The translations under genes were made by a program, and so were the position numbers. A stretch of DNA of 64,000 bases. It comes from Senegalimassilia sp003474385 (GTDB lineage: Bacteria; Actinomycetota; Coriobacteriia; Coriobacteriales; Eggerthellaceae). Shown one piece after another: positions 1 to 9,100 of the stretch. The notes beneath the pieces are model-generated. The model saw only the letters and a list, made by a program, of their open reading frames with translations, did no database searches and was not told the origin of the DNA. The stretch covers positions 6,904-70,903 of the forward strand of contig NZ_QUCY01000015.1 in the NCBI RefSeq assembly GCF_003474385.1, read 5' to 3'. Within the stretch, counting starts at the first letter, position 1, and each line of letters opens with the position of its first letter.

Positions 1-651
1 ATGGAAGAGATGCGATTAGCCGATGAGCGCCTGAATGTGCTCGAGCATCCCCTTATCGCGCATAAGATGTCGATCATGCGCGATGGGTCAACGGCTCCCT
101 CCCAGTTCCGCCAGCTGGTGCATGAAGTGGCCATGCTGGAAGTGTACGAGGCTTCGCGTGATTTGGCGACGGAGCTCGTTGAGGTGGAGACGCCTTTGCA
201 GCGCACGGTGGGAAAACGGATTGCGGGCGAGAAGCTTGCCGTGGTGCCCATCCTTCGCGCGGGCATGGGAATGCTTGACGGGGTTCTCTCTGCCATACCC
301 TCTGCTGCGGTGGGGGTGCTTGGCATGGAACGCGACGAGCAGACGCATCAGCCGCACGAATATTACGCGAAGATGCCAAGGGGCATTGCCGACAGGACGG
401 TGTTTTTGATCGACCCCATGTTGGCCACCGGCGGCAGCGCGCTTTCGGCTATTCATTATCTGCGAGAGCAAGGCGTTCGCGATATCCGATTCCTGGTGCT
501 GGTGGCCGCCCCCGAGGGTGTTCGCGCCGTTTTGCAGGAGGATTCGGGCGTCCGCATCTGGACGTGCGCGCTGGACGACGGGCTAAACGACCAGGCATAT
601 ATCCTTCCCGGTTTGGGTGATGCGGGTGATCGCATCTTCGGCACTTTGTAG
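1..651 (+). CDS. upp: Uracil phosphoribosyltransferase
   Basis: This enzyme makes UMP from uracil and PRPP in the cytosol, the uracil salvage step. The 216-residue product aligns along its whole length with the usual ~209-residue family. It shows VPILRAGMGMLDG, the PRPP-binding loop DPMLATGGSA and the uracil-binding C-terminus GLGDAGDRIFGT. The start codon sits on the first base of the window, so the upstream RBS and promoter cannot be seen and a slightly earlier start is possible. The next gene begins 9 bases after the stop, so the two are probably co-transcribed. The identification is secure. Confidence 0.95.
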   Translation: MEEMRLADERLNVLEHPLIAHKMSIMRDGSTAPSQFRQLVHEVAMLEVYEASRDLATELVEVETPLQRTVGKRIAGEKLAVVPILRAGMGMLDGVLSAIPSAAVGVLGMERDEQTHQPHEYYAKMPRGIADRTVFLIDPMLATGGSALSAIHYLREQGVRDIRFLVLVAAPEGVRAVLQEDSGVRIWTCALDDGLNDQAYILPGLGDAGDRIFGTL

Positions 652-659
652 GGGGCGCT

Positions 660-1589
660 ATGGAAAGCGTGCAGCGTCCCGTCAGCATCGAGGAAATTGC
701 CACGAAAGCGATGGGTGCATCGCGGCCGGTCATCGGCATCGTGCCGACGTACGACCCGAACGAGGGCATTCTTCGTATGAACAACCATTATGCGCAGGCC
801 GTCGTCGCTGCGGGAGGGGCGCCGCTGATTGTCCCGTTTACGAGCGATGTTAGCGTGTACGAGTCGCTGCTGCCGCGCATCGATGGGTTCGTGCTGTCGG
901 GCGGCCAGGATATCAGCCCCGTGCGCTACGGCGGCGATATCACCTATGGCAAGCTATCCGAGCTGACGCCCGAGCGCGAGGAAGTGGAGTATCTGCTGCT
1001 CAGCTATGCGTACCAGTTCGATTATCCGCTTCTGGGCATCTGCCGCGGCATGCAGATGATCAACGTGTTCTTCGGGGGCACGTTGTATCTGGACCTGGAA
1101 GAGCAGTTCGACGGCATGTGCGCCGCCGACGATATCCCTGTGCCGGCAGAGGGCGTGCAGACGAAATCGGGCGCGCGCGTGAACCATTGGCAAACCAAGG
1201 AATACGGGCATCCCACCCATACGGTCTCGATCATGCGCTCAAGCAAGCTCGGCGAGATTCTGGGCTGCGATTCCGCTGCGGTGAACTCCATGCATCATCA
1301 GGGCGTTCGTGCGCTGCCTCCCAATTTGGCGGCGGCTGCCTACGGGCCCGATGGTCTAGTGGAAGGCGTGGAGGCGAAGGATTGCCGCTTCCTTATGGGT
1401 GTGCAGTGGCATCCCGAGTACTTTGTGGAGGACGGCGGTCATATGGCGCCGCTGTTCCGCGCTTTGATCGACGAGGCGCGGCAGATGCGCTGCCGCGAGG
1501 GGTGTTGCCATGATTGCCTGCGCATCGATCGTGAGGAATGCGACCCGAACGCCGTGTGGCCTGCGGTCAAGTTCGCGGATTATATCTAG
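660..1589 (+). CDS. Class I glutamine amidotransferase, gamma-glutamyl-GABA hydrolase (PuuD/PF07722) type
   Basis: This is a cytosolic Gln-amidotransferase-like hydrolase of 309 residues. The nucleophile elbow is GICRGMQ with Cys128. The other triad members lie in VQWHPE as His251 and Glu253. The SGGQD and HHQGVR segments are typical of the PuuD group, which hydrolyses gamma-glutamyl conjugates such as gamma-Glu-GABA. The true substrate is not shown by the sequence, and no putrescine genes are nearby. The last ~35 residues are unusual for the family: they hold five cysteines (RCREGCCHDC and a later EEC), which could bind a metal. The gene starts 9 bases after upp and probably shares its transcript. 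Confidence 0.85.
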   Translation: MESVQRPVSIEEIATKAMGASRPVIGIVPTYDPNEGILRMNNHYAQAVVAAGGAPLIVPFTSDVSVYESLLPRIDGFVLSGGQDISPVRYGGDITYGKLSELTPEREEVEYLLLSYAYQFDYPLLGICRGMQMINVFFGGTLYLDLEEQFDGMCAADDIPVPAEGVQTKSGARVNHWQTKEYGHPTHTVSIMRSSKLGEILGCDSAAVNSMHHQGVRALPPNLAAAAYGPDGLVEGVEAKDCRFLMGVQWHPEYFVEDGGHMAPLFRALIDEARQMRCREGCCHDCLRIDREECDPNAVWPAVKFADYI

Positions 1590-1811
1590 CTTGATGGCAA
1601 GGCTGGGGTGTTCGAACTGTTTAGAATCGTGGGTTTCGCGAAGATCTCTCGAAGGGCTTCGATGCGCTCGTGGGCTTAGATGCTCGCGTGAAGACGGTTC
1701 AGGGCGGCGCTAAACGCAGGTCGACATGTGTTTGCGAACGGGGTCGTCGATGAGCGCGATATGCGCTTCGATGGTGGTACGACGGTAGGTTGTCTGAAGG
1801 AGTAGTCCCAG

Positions 1812-2966
1812 GTGGATGGTGAGAAGCAAGAGCGTGTACTGGTTGCGATGAGCGGCGGGGTCGACAGCTCGGTGGCGGCGCTGCTGCTTCGCGACGCGGG
1901 TTATGATGCAACGGGCGTCACCATGAAGCTGTTCGACAACGAGGTTGCCGGCGCCGGAGGCGCATGTGTGGTGGGCGAGAGCACCTGCTGCAGCCAAAGC
2001 GATGTGGAGGACGCCCGTCAGGTGGCGTTCGGGTTGGGGCTTGAGCACTTCACGTTCAACTTCACGGGAACGTTCGGCTGCGAGGTGATCGATCGGTTCT
2101 GCGATGCGTACCTGCACGGCCGCACGCCGAACCCGTGCATCGACTGCAACAGGTACTTGAAGTTCGCCGCTTTGCAGCGCCGCCGCGCGCAGCTTGGCTT
2201 CGACTATGTGGCTACCGGCCATTATGCACGCCGGGCGTTCAACGAGCGAACGGGTCGCTTCGAACTTCGTCGTGGATTGGATGAGGCGAAAGACCAGAGC
2301 TATGTGCTGTACCATCTGACGCAAGATGACCTGGCGCATATGCTGTTTCCCTTGGGAGAATTGACGAAGCCGCAGGTGAGAGAGCTGGCGGAGAAGCATT
2401 CGTTCGGAAATGCGCATAAGGCGGAAAGTCAGGACATCTGCTTCGTGCCCGATGGCGATTATGCGTCGTTCATTGCCCGGTATATGGGGTTCGGGGGAGA
2501 TGCCGCGCGTGGCGACGGGAAGGAGCGGGCGGTCCCTGCGGCGTTCGAGCCTGGGAATATCGTCGACGTTAGCGGCAAGGTGCTTGGGCGGCACACCGGA
2601 TTGGTCCACTACACGATTGGGCAGCGGAAGGGCATCGGCGTTGGTGCGCCCGAGCCGTTGTATGTGGTGGGCAAAGATGCCGGCAAGAACGTGTTGGTGG
2701 TAGGCCCGCGCAGCGAGTTGGGCGTGCGCGAGGTGCGCGCCGGGGATGTCAACCTGATCTCGGTGGCCGAGCTTGACAAGCCGATGCGCGTTACGGCGAA
2801 AACCCATTACCGCCAACGAGCGCAGGCTGCCGAGGCGGTTATGGAGGGCGACCAGCTGGTGGTTCTCTTCGATGAGGCGGTTGCTCGTCCGGCGGCGGGG
2901 CAGTCGCTGGTGCTCTACGATGGCGACGCCGTTGTGGGCGGGGGCACGATAGAGACCAGCGAATAA
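1812..2966 (+). CDS. mnmA: tRNA-specific 2-thiouridylase MnmA
   Basis: MnmA adenylates U34 of Lys, Glu and Gln tRNAs and inserts sulfur to give s2U34. The 384-residue protein has the PP-loop SGGVDSS near residue 15. The two catalytic cysteines are visible: Cys112 in NPCIDCN and Cys210 in ESQDICFV. The C-terminal beta-barrel domain includes HYTIGQRKGIG. The start is a GTG preceded by GAAGGAG about 10 bases upstream. The gene stands alone, with 220 bases before it and a strong terminator after it. It would supply the sulfur step for the wobble-uridine chemistry suggested by Elp3 and the methyltransferase near 30-34 kb. Confidence 0.95.
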   Translation: MDGEKQERVLVAMSGGVDSSVAALLLRDAGYDATGVTMKLFDNEVAGAGGACVVGESTCCSQSDVEDARQVAFGLGLEHFTFNFTGTFGCEVIDRFCDAYLHGRTPNPCIDCNRYLKFAALQRRRAQLGFDYVATGHYARRAFNERTGRFELRRGLDEAKDQSYVLYHLTQDDLAHMLFPLGELTKPQVRELAEKHSFGNAHKAESQDICFVPDGDYASFIARYMGFGGDAARGDGKERAVPAAFEPGNIVDVSGKVLGRHTGLVHYTIGQRKGIGVGAPEPLYVVGKDAGKNVLVVGPRSELGVREVRAGDVNLISVAELDKPMRVTAKTHYRQRAQAAEAVMEGDQLVVLFDEAVARPAAGQSLVLYDGDAVVGGGTIETSE

Positions 2967-3115
2967 GTTGTCTAAATAACGGTTTACCTGGGATTTCAAA
3001 GAGAAAGGCTGCAGCGGGGGAGCGGTTGAGCCGGGTTCCGCAGCTTGGGCGTCTTCGGGCGCTTCGGCGGGTTGCTTGTGCGGGAACGTAGGGCAGCTTG
3101 GCCTGCTGCGAAGAG

Positions 3116-3153
3116 AAAGGGACCGACTCCGCATCGTGCGAGTCGGTCCCTTT
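3116..3153. terminator. Bidirectional terminator between mnmA and serA
   Basis: A perfect 14-base inverted repeat (AAAGGGACCGACTC and its complement) surrounds a 10-base loop. It has A-rich sequence on the left and TTTT on the right, so it works as an intrinsic terminator in both directions. It lies between the convergent mnmA and serA genes. Confidence 0.9.
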
Positions 3154-3180
3154 TGCGAGATGCTGGGGATGTTGCGTTCG

Positions 3181-4347
3181 CTATTTCACGATGCGGACGC
3201 GGTGGACGCCCTCGATGGCCGTGAGTTTGGCGACAAGCTCGTCGGTTGCGGGGGCGTTGAGGTCGAGCATGGTGTAGGCGGCGTTGCCGCGGGCCTTGTT
3301 CGTGAGGTTGTCGATGTTCGCCCCGATTTCGCCGAACACGCCGGTGATCTGGCTGAGCATGTCGGGCACGTTGGCGTGGAGCACGACGACGCGGCCACCC
3401 TGCGCGGGAGCGGGGCCCATGTCGCAGGCGGGGTAGTTCACCGAGTTCTTGATGTTGCCGTTCTCCAGGTAATCCTTCATCTGCAACGTTGCCATGATGG
3501 CGCAGTTGTCCTCGGCCTCGGCGGTGCTGGCGCCGAGGTGCGGCAGCACGATGGTGTTTTGCATAGCCATGACCTCGGGCGTTGCGAAGTCGGTGACGTA
3601 GGTTGCCACGCGGCCGGCCTCGAGGGCCTCGGCCATGGCGGCGTTGTCGACCAGGGTGTCGCGGCTGAAGTTCATGACGGAGCAGCCGGGCTTGGCGACC
3701 TCGAGTTCATGCGCGCCGATCATGCCGCGCGTGGAATCCATGGCGGGCACGTGGATGGTGACGTAGTCGCTGCGATGCAAGACATCGTCGAGGTTGGTGA
3801 CGTGCTCGACGGAGGGGGACAGGCGCCAGGCGGCCTCGGCGGAAACGTAAGGGTCGTAGCCGAGCACGTTCATGCCCAGATCGATGGCGGCGTTGGCCAC
3901 CAGCGCGCCGATGGCGCCCAGACCGATGACGCCGAGCGTCTTGCCGGAGATCTCCTTGCCGGCAAAGGCCTTCTTCGCCTTCTCGGCGTCCTTGCCGATG
4001 GTGGGGGAGTCGGCGTGCTCGCGGCACCAGGCGGCGCCGGGCAGGATGCCGCGGCTTGCCAGCAGCATGCCGCACAGGACGAGCTCCTTCACGGCGTTCG
4101 CGTTGGCGCCGGGGGTGTTGAACACGACGATACCGGCTTCGGCGCACTTGTCGAGCGGGATGTTGTTCACGCCAGCGCCGGCGCGGGCGACGGCGAGCAG
4201 GTCTTCGGGCAGGTCCATGTCGTGCATGGCGGCGCTGCGCACGAGCACGCCGGAAGCTTGCGCGATGTCGTCGGTAAGCTGGTAGTCGGATCCGAGCAGG
4301 TCGGTTCCCTTGGCGGAGATGTTATTCAGGCAGTTGATGTAACGCAT
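3181..4347 (-). CDS. serA: D-3-phosphoglycerate dehydrogenase (short form)
   Basis: SerA catalyses the first step of serine synthesis, oxidising 3-phosphoglycerate with NAD. The 388-residue protein has the Rossmann motif GVIGLGAIGALVAN, a substrate loop RAGAGVNNIP, the catalytic region VMNFSRDTLVDN, LPHLGAST with the catalytic His, and a C-terminal ACT domain (VVLHANVPDMLSQITGVFGEIGANI). The ATG at 4347 was chosen because AAGGGGGC lies just upstream and the family homology starts there (MRYINCLNNIS). The reading frame runs a further 66 codons upstream without homology. A candidate promoter lies 50-80 bases upstream. A ThrH-type phosphatase that could serve serine synthesis is encoded at 41.4 kb. 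Confidence 0.93.
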   Translation of the reverse strand: MRYINCLNNISAKGTDLLGSDYQLTDDIAQASGVLVRSAAMHDMDLPEDLLAVARAGAGVNNIPLDKCAEAGIVVFNTPGANANAVKELVLCGMLLASRGILPGAAWCREHADSPTIGKDAEKAKKAFAGKEISGKTLGVIGLGAIGALVANAAIDLGMNVLGYDPYVSAEAAWRLSPSVEHVTNLDDVLHRSDYVTIHVPAMDSTRGMIGAHELEVAKPGCSVMNFSRDTLVDNAAMAEALEAGRVATYVTDFATPEVMAMQNTIVLPHLGASTAEAEDNCAIMATLQMKDYLENGNIKNSVNYPACDMGPAPAQGGRVVVLHANVPDMLSQITGVFGEIGANIDNLTNKARGNAAYTMLDLNAPATDELVAKLTAIEGVHRVRIVK

Positions 4348-4395
4348 GAAGCCCCCTTTGGCGTGTGCGGTTGCGGTTTGCGAACTAAATCTAGC

Positions 4396-4427
4396 TATAT
4401 AGTGGGTTTGCTTTTGGGCGAAGTCAA
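4396..4427 (-). promoter_or_regulatory. Candidate promoter of serA
   Basis: On the minus strand TTGACT is followed by 20 bases and TATATA, 50-80 bases upstream of the serA start. The hexamers are good but the spacer is long, so the exact -10 is uncertain. Confidence 0.4.
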
Positions 4428-4546
4428 CGATGCGGCGGCAGCCGGGCGTTTTGGGGCGGGTTTGGCGGCAGGTCGCAGGACCGCTTGCGACTTGGTGAGC
4501 GGCGGCTCTTTCGAAGATGACGGGTTGTTTACCGGTGGTTTGCACC

Positions 4547-4576
4547 TTGGGCGGGCCTGCCGAGGTGTGCCATAAT
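4547..4576 (+). promoter_or_regulatory. Candidate promoter of the CmpB-type gene
   Basis: TTGGGC, an 18-base spacer and CATAAT lie 36 bases before the start at 4612, followed by an AG-rich Shine-Dalgarno tract. The match is modest. Confidence 0.35.
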
Positions 4577-4611
4577 GGCCAGTTGGGGAAAAGAAAGGGG
4601 AAGAGGGCGAC

Positions 4612-5412
4612 ATGCTTCGTTATGGTTCATCGCGGTCGGCCGACCGCGATCGCGTGCTGATGCAGGGGACGGCCGCTGCGGTCAATATCCCCGATGGCGC
4701 CGGCGCTTCGCTTAGGGCAGCCGACGATGCGGCTTTATGCGACGCCGCGAAATCCGAGGCGATCAAGCTGGACCTGTATCATCTGGTGTGGATTTTCGCG
4801 GTGTGCAGTGTGCTGGGGCTGATCGGTGAGACGGTGGTCAGCTATTTCGTTGATGGCCGATGGGAGAGCCGCGCCGGGTTTTTGTGGGGGCCTTTCAGCC
4901 CGATTTACGGCGTCGGCGGCGTTCTGATGACGTTGGCGCTCGCTCGCCTGTCGGATGCGCGCGGCGGCGTGCTGTTCGGTGTGGCGGCTGTCATCGGGGC
5001 TGCGTTCGAGTGGCTCGCCGGATGGTTCTGGGAGAACGCGTTCGGCATTGTGGCCTGGGATTATTCTTCGCAACCGTTCAATCTGGGCGGGCATACGTGT
5101 TTGGGTATCGCGCTTGTGTGGGGAGCTGCCGGCGTGGCGTGGGTGAAGCTGGCGTTGCCGGTGATGCAGCGCGCAGCCGATACGGTCCCCAATGCATGGC
5201 GTGCGCCGTTGGCATGGGGATTGCTGGCGTTTTTCCTGGTGGATACGGTTGTGACGTTCGCGGCGTTCGATTGCTGGATGAACCGCTTGGCCGGCGTCGA
5301 GCCCGTCGGCGCCGTGCAGCACCTCTTCGCTGCGCATTACGGCGATGAAGTGATGGCGAACCGTTTTCAGACGATGTCGATGTACCCGTGTCTGGCGGGT
5401 TTCCGCGGGTGA
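4612..5412 (+). CDS. Putative ABC-transporter type membrane protein (CmpB family, PF06541)
   Basis: This 266-residue integral membrane protein has no known activity. A ~50-residue cytosolic N-terminus precedes about five hydrophobic segments, beginning near residue 57. The signature of the CmpB/DUF1113 family is present: AGFLWGPFSPIYGVGGVLM followed by EWLAGWFWENAFGIVAWDYS and NLGGHTCLGIALVWG. The family name refers to ABC transporters, but no ATPase partner is adjacent, so transport is unproven. The RBS is GGGGAAGAGGG just upstream. The gene forms a single transcription unit divergent from serA and ends at a strong terminator. Confidence 0.8.
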   Translation: MLRYGSSRSADRDRVLMQGTAAAVNIPDGAGASLRAADDAALCDAAKSEAIKLDLYHLVWIFAVCSVLGLIGETVVSYFVDGRWESRAGFLWGPFSPIYGVGGVLMTLALARLSDARGGVLFGVAAVIGAAFEWLAGWFWENAFGIVAWDYSSQPFNLGGHTCLGIALVWGAAGVAWVKLALPVMQRAADTVPNAWRAPLAWGLLAFFLVDTVVTFAAFDCWMNRLAGVEPVGAVQHLFAAHYGDEVMANRFQTMSMYPCLAGFRG

Positions 5413-5470
5413 CGATGTGCCCGTGACCGGGCGCGAAGCGCTCGGGGGCTTCAGATCGCCTATGGGCCAA

Positions 5471-5509
5471 CATGCCCGACGTGCTTGGTGCGCGTCGGGC
5501 ATGTTTTTT
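5471..5509 (+). terminator. Intrinsic terminator of the CmpB-type gene
   Basis: An 11-base perfect stem (CATGCCCGACG and its complement) is followed by six T residues. It lies 60 bases after the stop codon at 5412 and just before the end of the opposing tetR gene. Confidence 0.85.
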
Positions 5510-5522
5510 GGGCGGGTTTTGG

Positions 5523-6164
5523 CTATCGGTCGTTCATGCCGGCGATGCGCAGCGTGGCGCGGACCCGCTCGAGCACGGCGTCGCGGGGGATTCCCTGGGC
5601 GATGCCGATCTGGCTCACAAGGAATTCCGAGTTGTTCTTCACGAACGACAGGAAGAACTCGGGGGACGTGCTCTCGGTTTCGTGCCGGGCTCCGTAGGTG
5701 ATGATCCCGATGATGCCGCTGGTGCTGTATTCGATGATCAATCGCGTGTTCGGCGCGAGCTCTTCGCCGTCGTCGCACAGGATTGCTTTCCAGGTGGCGA
5801 ACACGAGGCGCTTGATCTTGACGGAAAACAAGTCCATGCCGCCTTGGTTGATGAGCAGCGCGAATCTGTCCGTTTTCCGGTTGATGAGCGTCTCGAGGCT
5901 ATCGACGGTTGATGACCCGGCTATTAGGCCGAACACGTTTTGCATGACCGATTCGTTGCCAAGGATCTCGTCTTCGATGACGCGGTCGACAAGGTCGTCC
6001 ATGCTTTTGAAATGGTAGTAGAACGTGCCGCGGTTGAGCTCGGCCTGTTCGGCGACCATGCCGACGGTGATGTTGGCGAGTCGATGATGCTCGAGCAGGG
6101 TCCAGAATGCGTTGGCGAGACGGATGCCGGCGGCGTCGCGTTCGCTTTTCCTCGGTCGTGCCAT
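5523..6164 (-). CDS. TetR-family transcriptional regulator
   Basis: This is a 213-residue DNA-binding regulator. Its N-terminal helix-turn-helix spans about residues 28-55 and ends in the family signature RGTFYYHFKSMDDL. The helical C-terminal ligand domain has no recognisable ligand signature. The start is the ATG at 6164, with AGGGG upstream. That ATG lies only two bases after the stop of the giant activase gene, so translation is probably coupled and the two form one operon. It therefore probably controls that operon. Two inverted repeats in front of the activase gene (10814-10856) are candidate operators. Confidence 0.88.
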   Translation of the reverse strand: MARPRKSERDAAGIRLANAFWTLLEHHRLANITVGMVAEQAELNRGTFYYHFKSMDDLVDRVIEDEILGNESVMQNVFGLIAGSSTVDSLETLINRKTDRFALLINQGGMDLFSVKIKRLVFATWKAILCDDGEELAPNTRLIIEYSTSGIIGIITYGARHETESTSPEFFLSFVKNNSEFLVSQIGIAQGIPRDAVLERVRATLRIAGMNDR

Positions 6165-6166
6165 GG

Positions 6167-9100
6167 CTACCCCTGGTGTTCGGTGCTGGTACTCTCGGTG
6201 CTTTGCGCGGGCTGGTGCTGCGCCTTCGCGTTCATGATGAGCATTTGCAGGCGGTTCTCGATGTTGGCGAAGCTGACATCGGGGTCGTAGTCGAGCGGCA
6301 GGATGTTCGCATCGGGGTAGCGCTCCTTGAGCTGCTTGACGATGCCTCGTCCGACCACATGGTTCGGCAAGCAGCCGAACGGCTGCAGGATGACGAACGC
6401 GCGGCAGCCGCGTGCCGCGTGGTGCAGGACCTCGGCGGGGATGAGCACGCCTTCGCCGGCGTCGAACGTGTGGTGGATGATGGGGTCGCTTTCGCGCACG
6501 AGCTCGGGCATGCGGCATGCAGGCTCGTAGAGCGGGTGAGCCTTCGCAATGCCGTCGCAGACGTTGTGCGCGGTCTCGAACAGCCGGTTCGCCACGCGGT
6601 TGAACGCTTTGGTTGCGAGGGGCTGCGAGACGTGGAATTCGCGCGCCTGAGCATCTTGGTAGAAGTAGGTTTTGCGGATGACATCGGTCATGCGCGCCTC
6701 GATGATTTCCAGGCCGTTCGACTCGAGATAGTCTTCGATGTCGTGGTTGGCGCCGGGGTGGAAGTTCAGAAGGTATTCGCCCACGATGAGCACCTGCGGG
6801 CGCGGGTTCGAGCGGTCGTAGCGAACGGTCCCCATGATGGCGATTGCCTGCTTGAAGCCGTTGACGGCGCCGCGCACGCCGCGTTCCCGTATGCCCGTCG
6901 TGACGCACTCGATGGCTTGATCGAACGCCTTTTCGGCGCTGCCGGGCTCGAGCTCGTAGGGGCGCATCTTGCGCAGCAGGTCCTCGAGTGCGTCGATCAT
7001 GGGCAGGCCGAACGCGACGCGGATGGCGCTGCCGAGCGACATCTTGAAACCCGGGTGCATGTTGTGGGCGTCCTTGTCATCGTTGGTGATGATGGGGACG
7101 TAGCCGTAGCCGGCGTCGTCGAGCGCTTTGCGCAAAAGCGCCGCGTAGTGCGTCAGACGGCAGTCGCCGATGTATTTGCCGGTGCCGATGGCGACGGTAT
7201 GCGGGTCCCATTTTCCGCTGTCGAGCGCGGCGAGGGCTTCGCCGATGGTCATTTGAGCTGGGAAGCAGATGTCGTTATGAACGTAGCGTTTTCCCAGCTC
7301 GATGGCTCGTTCCCGACCGATGTCAAGCGAGACGGCCTGCGCGCCCTGACGTGCGAACGATGCCGACATGAGCAGGGAGAACGCGTGCGAGGTGTTAGGC
7401 ACGAGGATGGTCTTGATGCGCCGGTCGGCCTTGACGTACTTGACGGGGTAGGGGTCGGGCAGCGGGTGGTTGGCGGTTGCCGAAGGGCGGGCGAGTGCGC
7501 TTCCCTTGGGGGAGTCGGTTGCGTTTTCGCTGGCGGCGCGCTTGATGGCGGCTTGGCGCGCGCGGCGCTCGTCGACGGTCTCGATGAACGAGCGCACGCG
7601 GATGCGCAGCGGTCCGGCGACGTCGGATTCGTCGAGCTTGAGGATAAGCGGCTGCTTGCCCGAGCGTTCCTTCATGAGGCGGCAGATCTCGTCGGAAAGG
7701 TAGGCGTCGTGGCCGCAGCCGAAGCTGACGAGCTGCACGTACTCGAGCGCGGGGGAGTCGGCGGCGATGACGGCGCTGGCGAGCATGCGCTGGTGGAAGT
7801 TGTTCACGATGTCGATGCGGCTTGCCGACAGGTCGACGTCGGCGATGCCGGGGACGGCGTCGGGCGGAAGCACGGGATGCCCCATGTCGGAGAGCATTTT
7901 GGGCAGATCGTGGTTGACGAGCGGGTCGTTGTGGTAGGGGCGGCTGGCAAGCACGATGGCGTAGGTTCCGGCGCTGCGAGCGGATTCGATGGCGTGCGCG
8001 CCGGCCTCGGTCAGCAGTGCTTTGAACGCGCGCTGGGCTTTGTCCGCCTGCCTGATGGCACGTAGGGCCTGATCGGCGGGGATGCCGAACGTGCCCTCCA
8101 GGTAATCCACGAGCTGGCGATCGCGGTCCTCGGTGGAGTACCAGTGGAACAACGGGCTGTCGAAGGGGATGCCCCAGTGCTTTGCGGGGTCGTCGGAGCT
8201 TTTCACCACCATGGGATAGCCCTTCACCACGGCGCACATGGATATGCTGGTGGATGCGGTGTTCTCGCTGGGCACGGTGGTGATGATGGGCATGAAGACG
8301 CGGTCGACGCCGGCGCGTGCGAGTTCGTGGATGTGGCCGTGCACCAGCTTCGCGGGGAAGCAGATGGTGTCGGATGCGACCTGGGGCAGTCCTTCTTCGA
8401 ACATGGCGCGCGTGGACGGACGGGAGAGGCGGATGGCGAACCCGAGCGAGCGCAGCAGCGCGTTCCAGAACGGCATGGTGTCCCAGAACGCCAGAACGCG
8501 CGGGATGCCGATGATGACGCCGCGGTCGGGCGTGACTTGCTCGATGGGCCAGTCTTGGAAGAGGAGCTTCTGGCGTGCTTCGAAGAGGTTTTCGCCTACC
8601 TTCGCCTGCCCATCGGCGGTTTTGAGCGCTGAACGCGTGGCGGGGTCTTTCGGGTCGCCTACAATCTGGCCGCGCGGGCAGCGGTTCCCCGTGACGAAAG
8701 CGGCGCCGTCGGCGAACGTGATAACGGTGCGGTTGCAGTGGTTGGCACAAAACGGGCAGGTGACGTTCGTGCGCTGATGGTAGGAGAACGCGTCGAGCGC
8801 ATCAAGGCCGATGAAGGTGCTGGGCGCAGGGGCCGGGTTTGGCGCGCCGGCGGGGGCGGGTGTGCGGGACCCGGCTTCGCCTTCTGCGCATTTTGCCTGT
8901 TCGCATGCTTGTTTTGCCATGTGGTCGCGCGTGAGCAGCGCGACGCCGATAGCGCCCATGAGCCCGGGGTAGGGCGCACGCGTGACGGGGCGGCCGATGT
9001 GCTGCTCGAGGGCGCAGAGTACCGCGTCGTTGCGAAACGTGCCGCCTTGCACCACGATATGCTCGCCTAGGCTGTCGAGGTTGGGAACGCGCACGACTTT

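Noticed and set aside
6107..8065. Plus-strand open frame inside the giant activase gene and across tetR
   Set aside because: No homology; both minus-strand genes are well supported.
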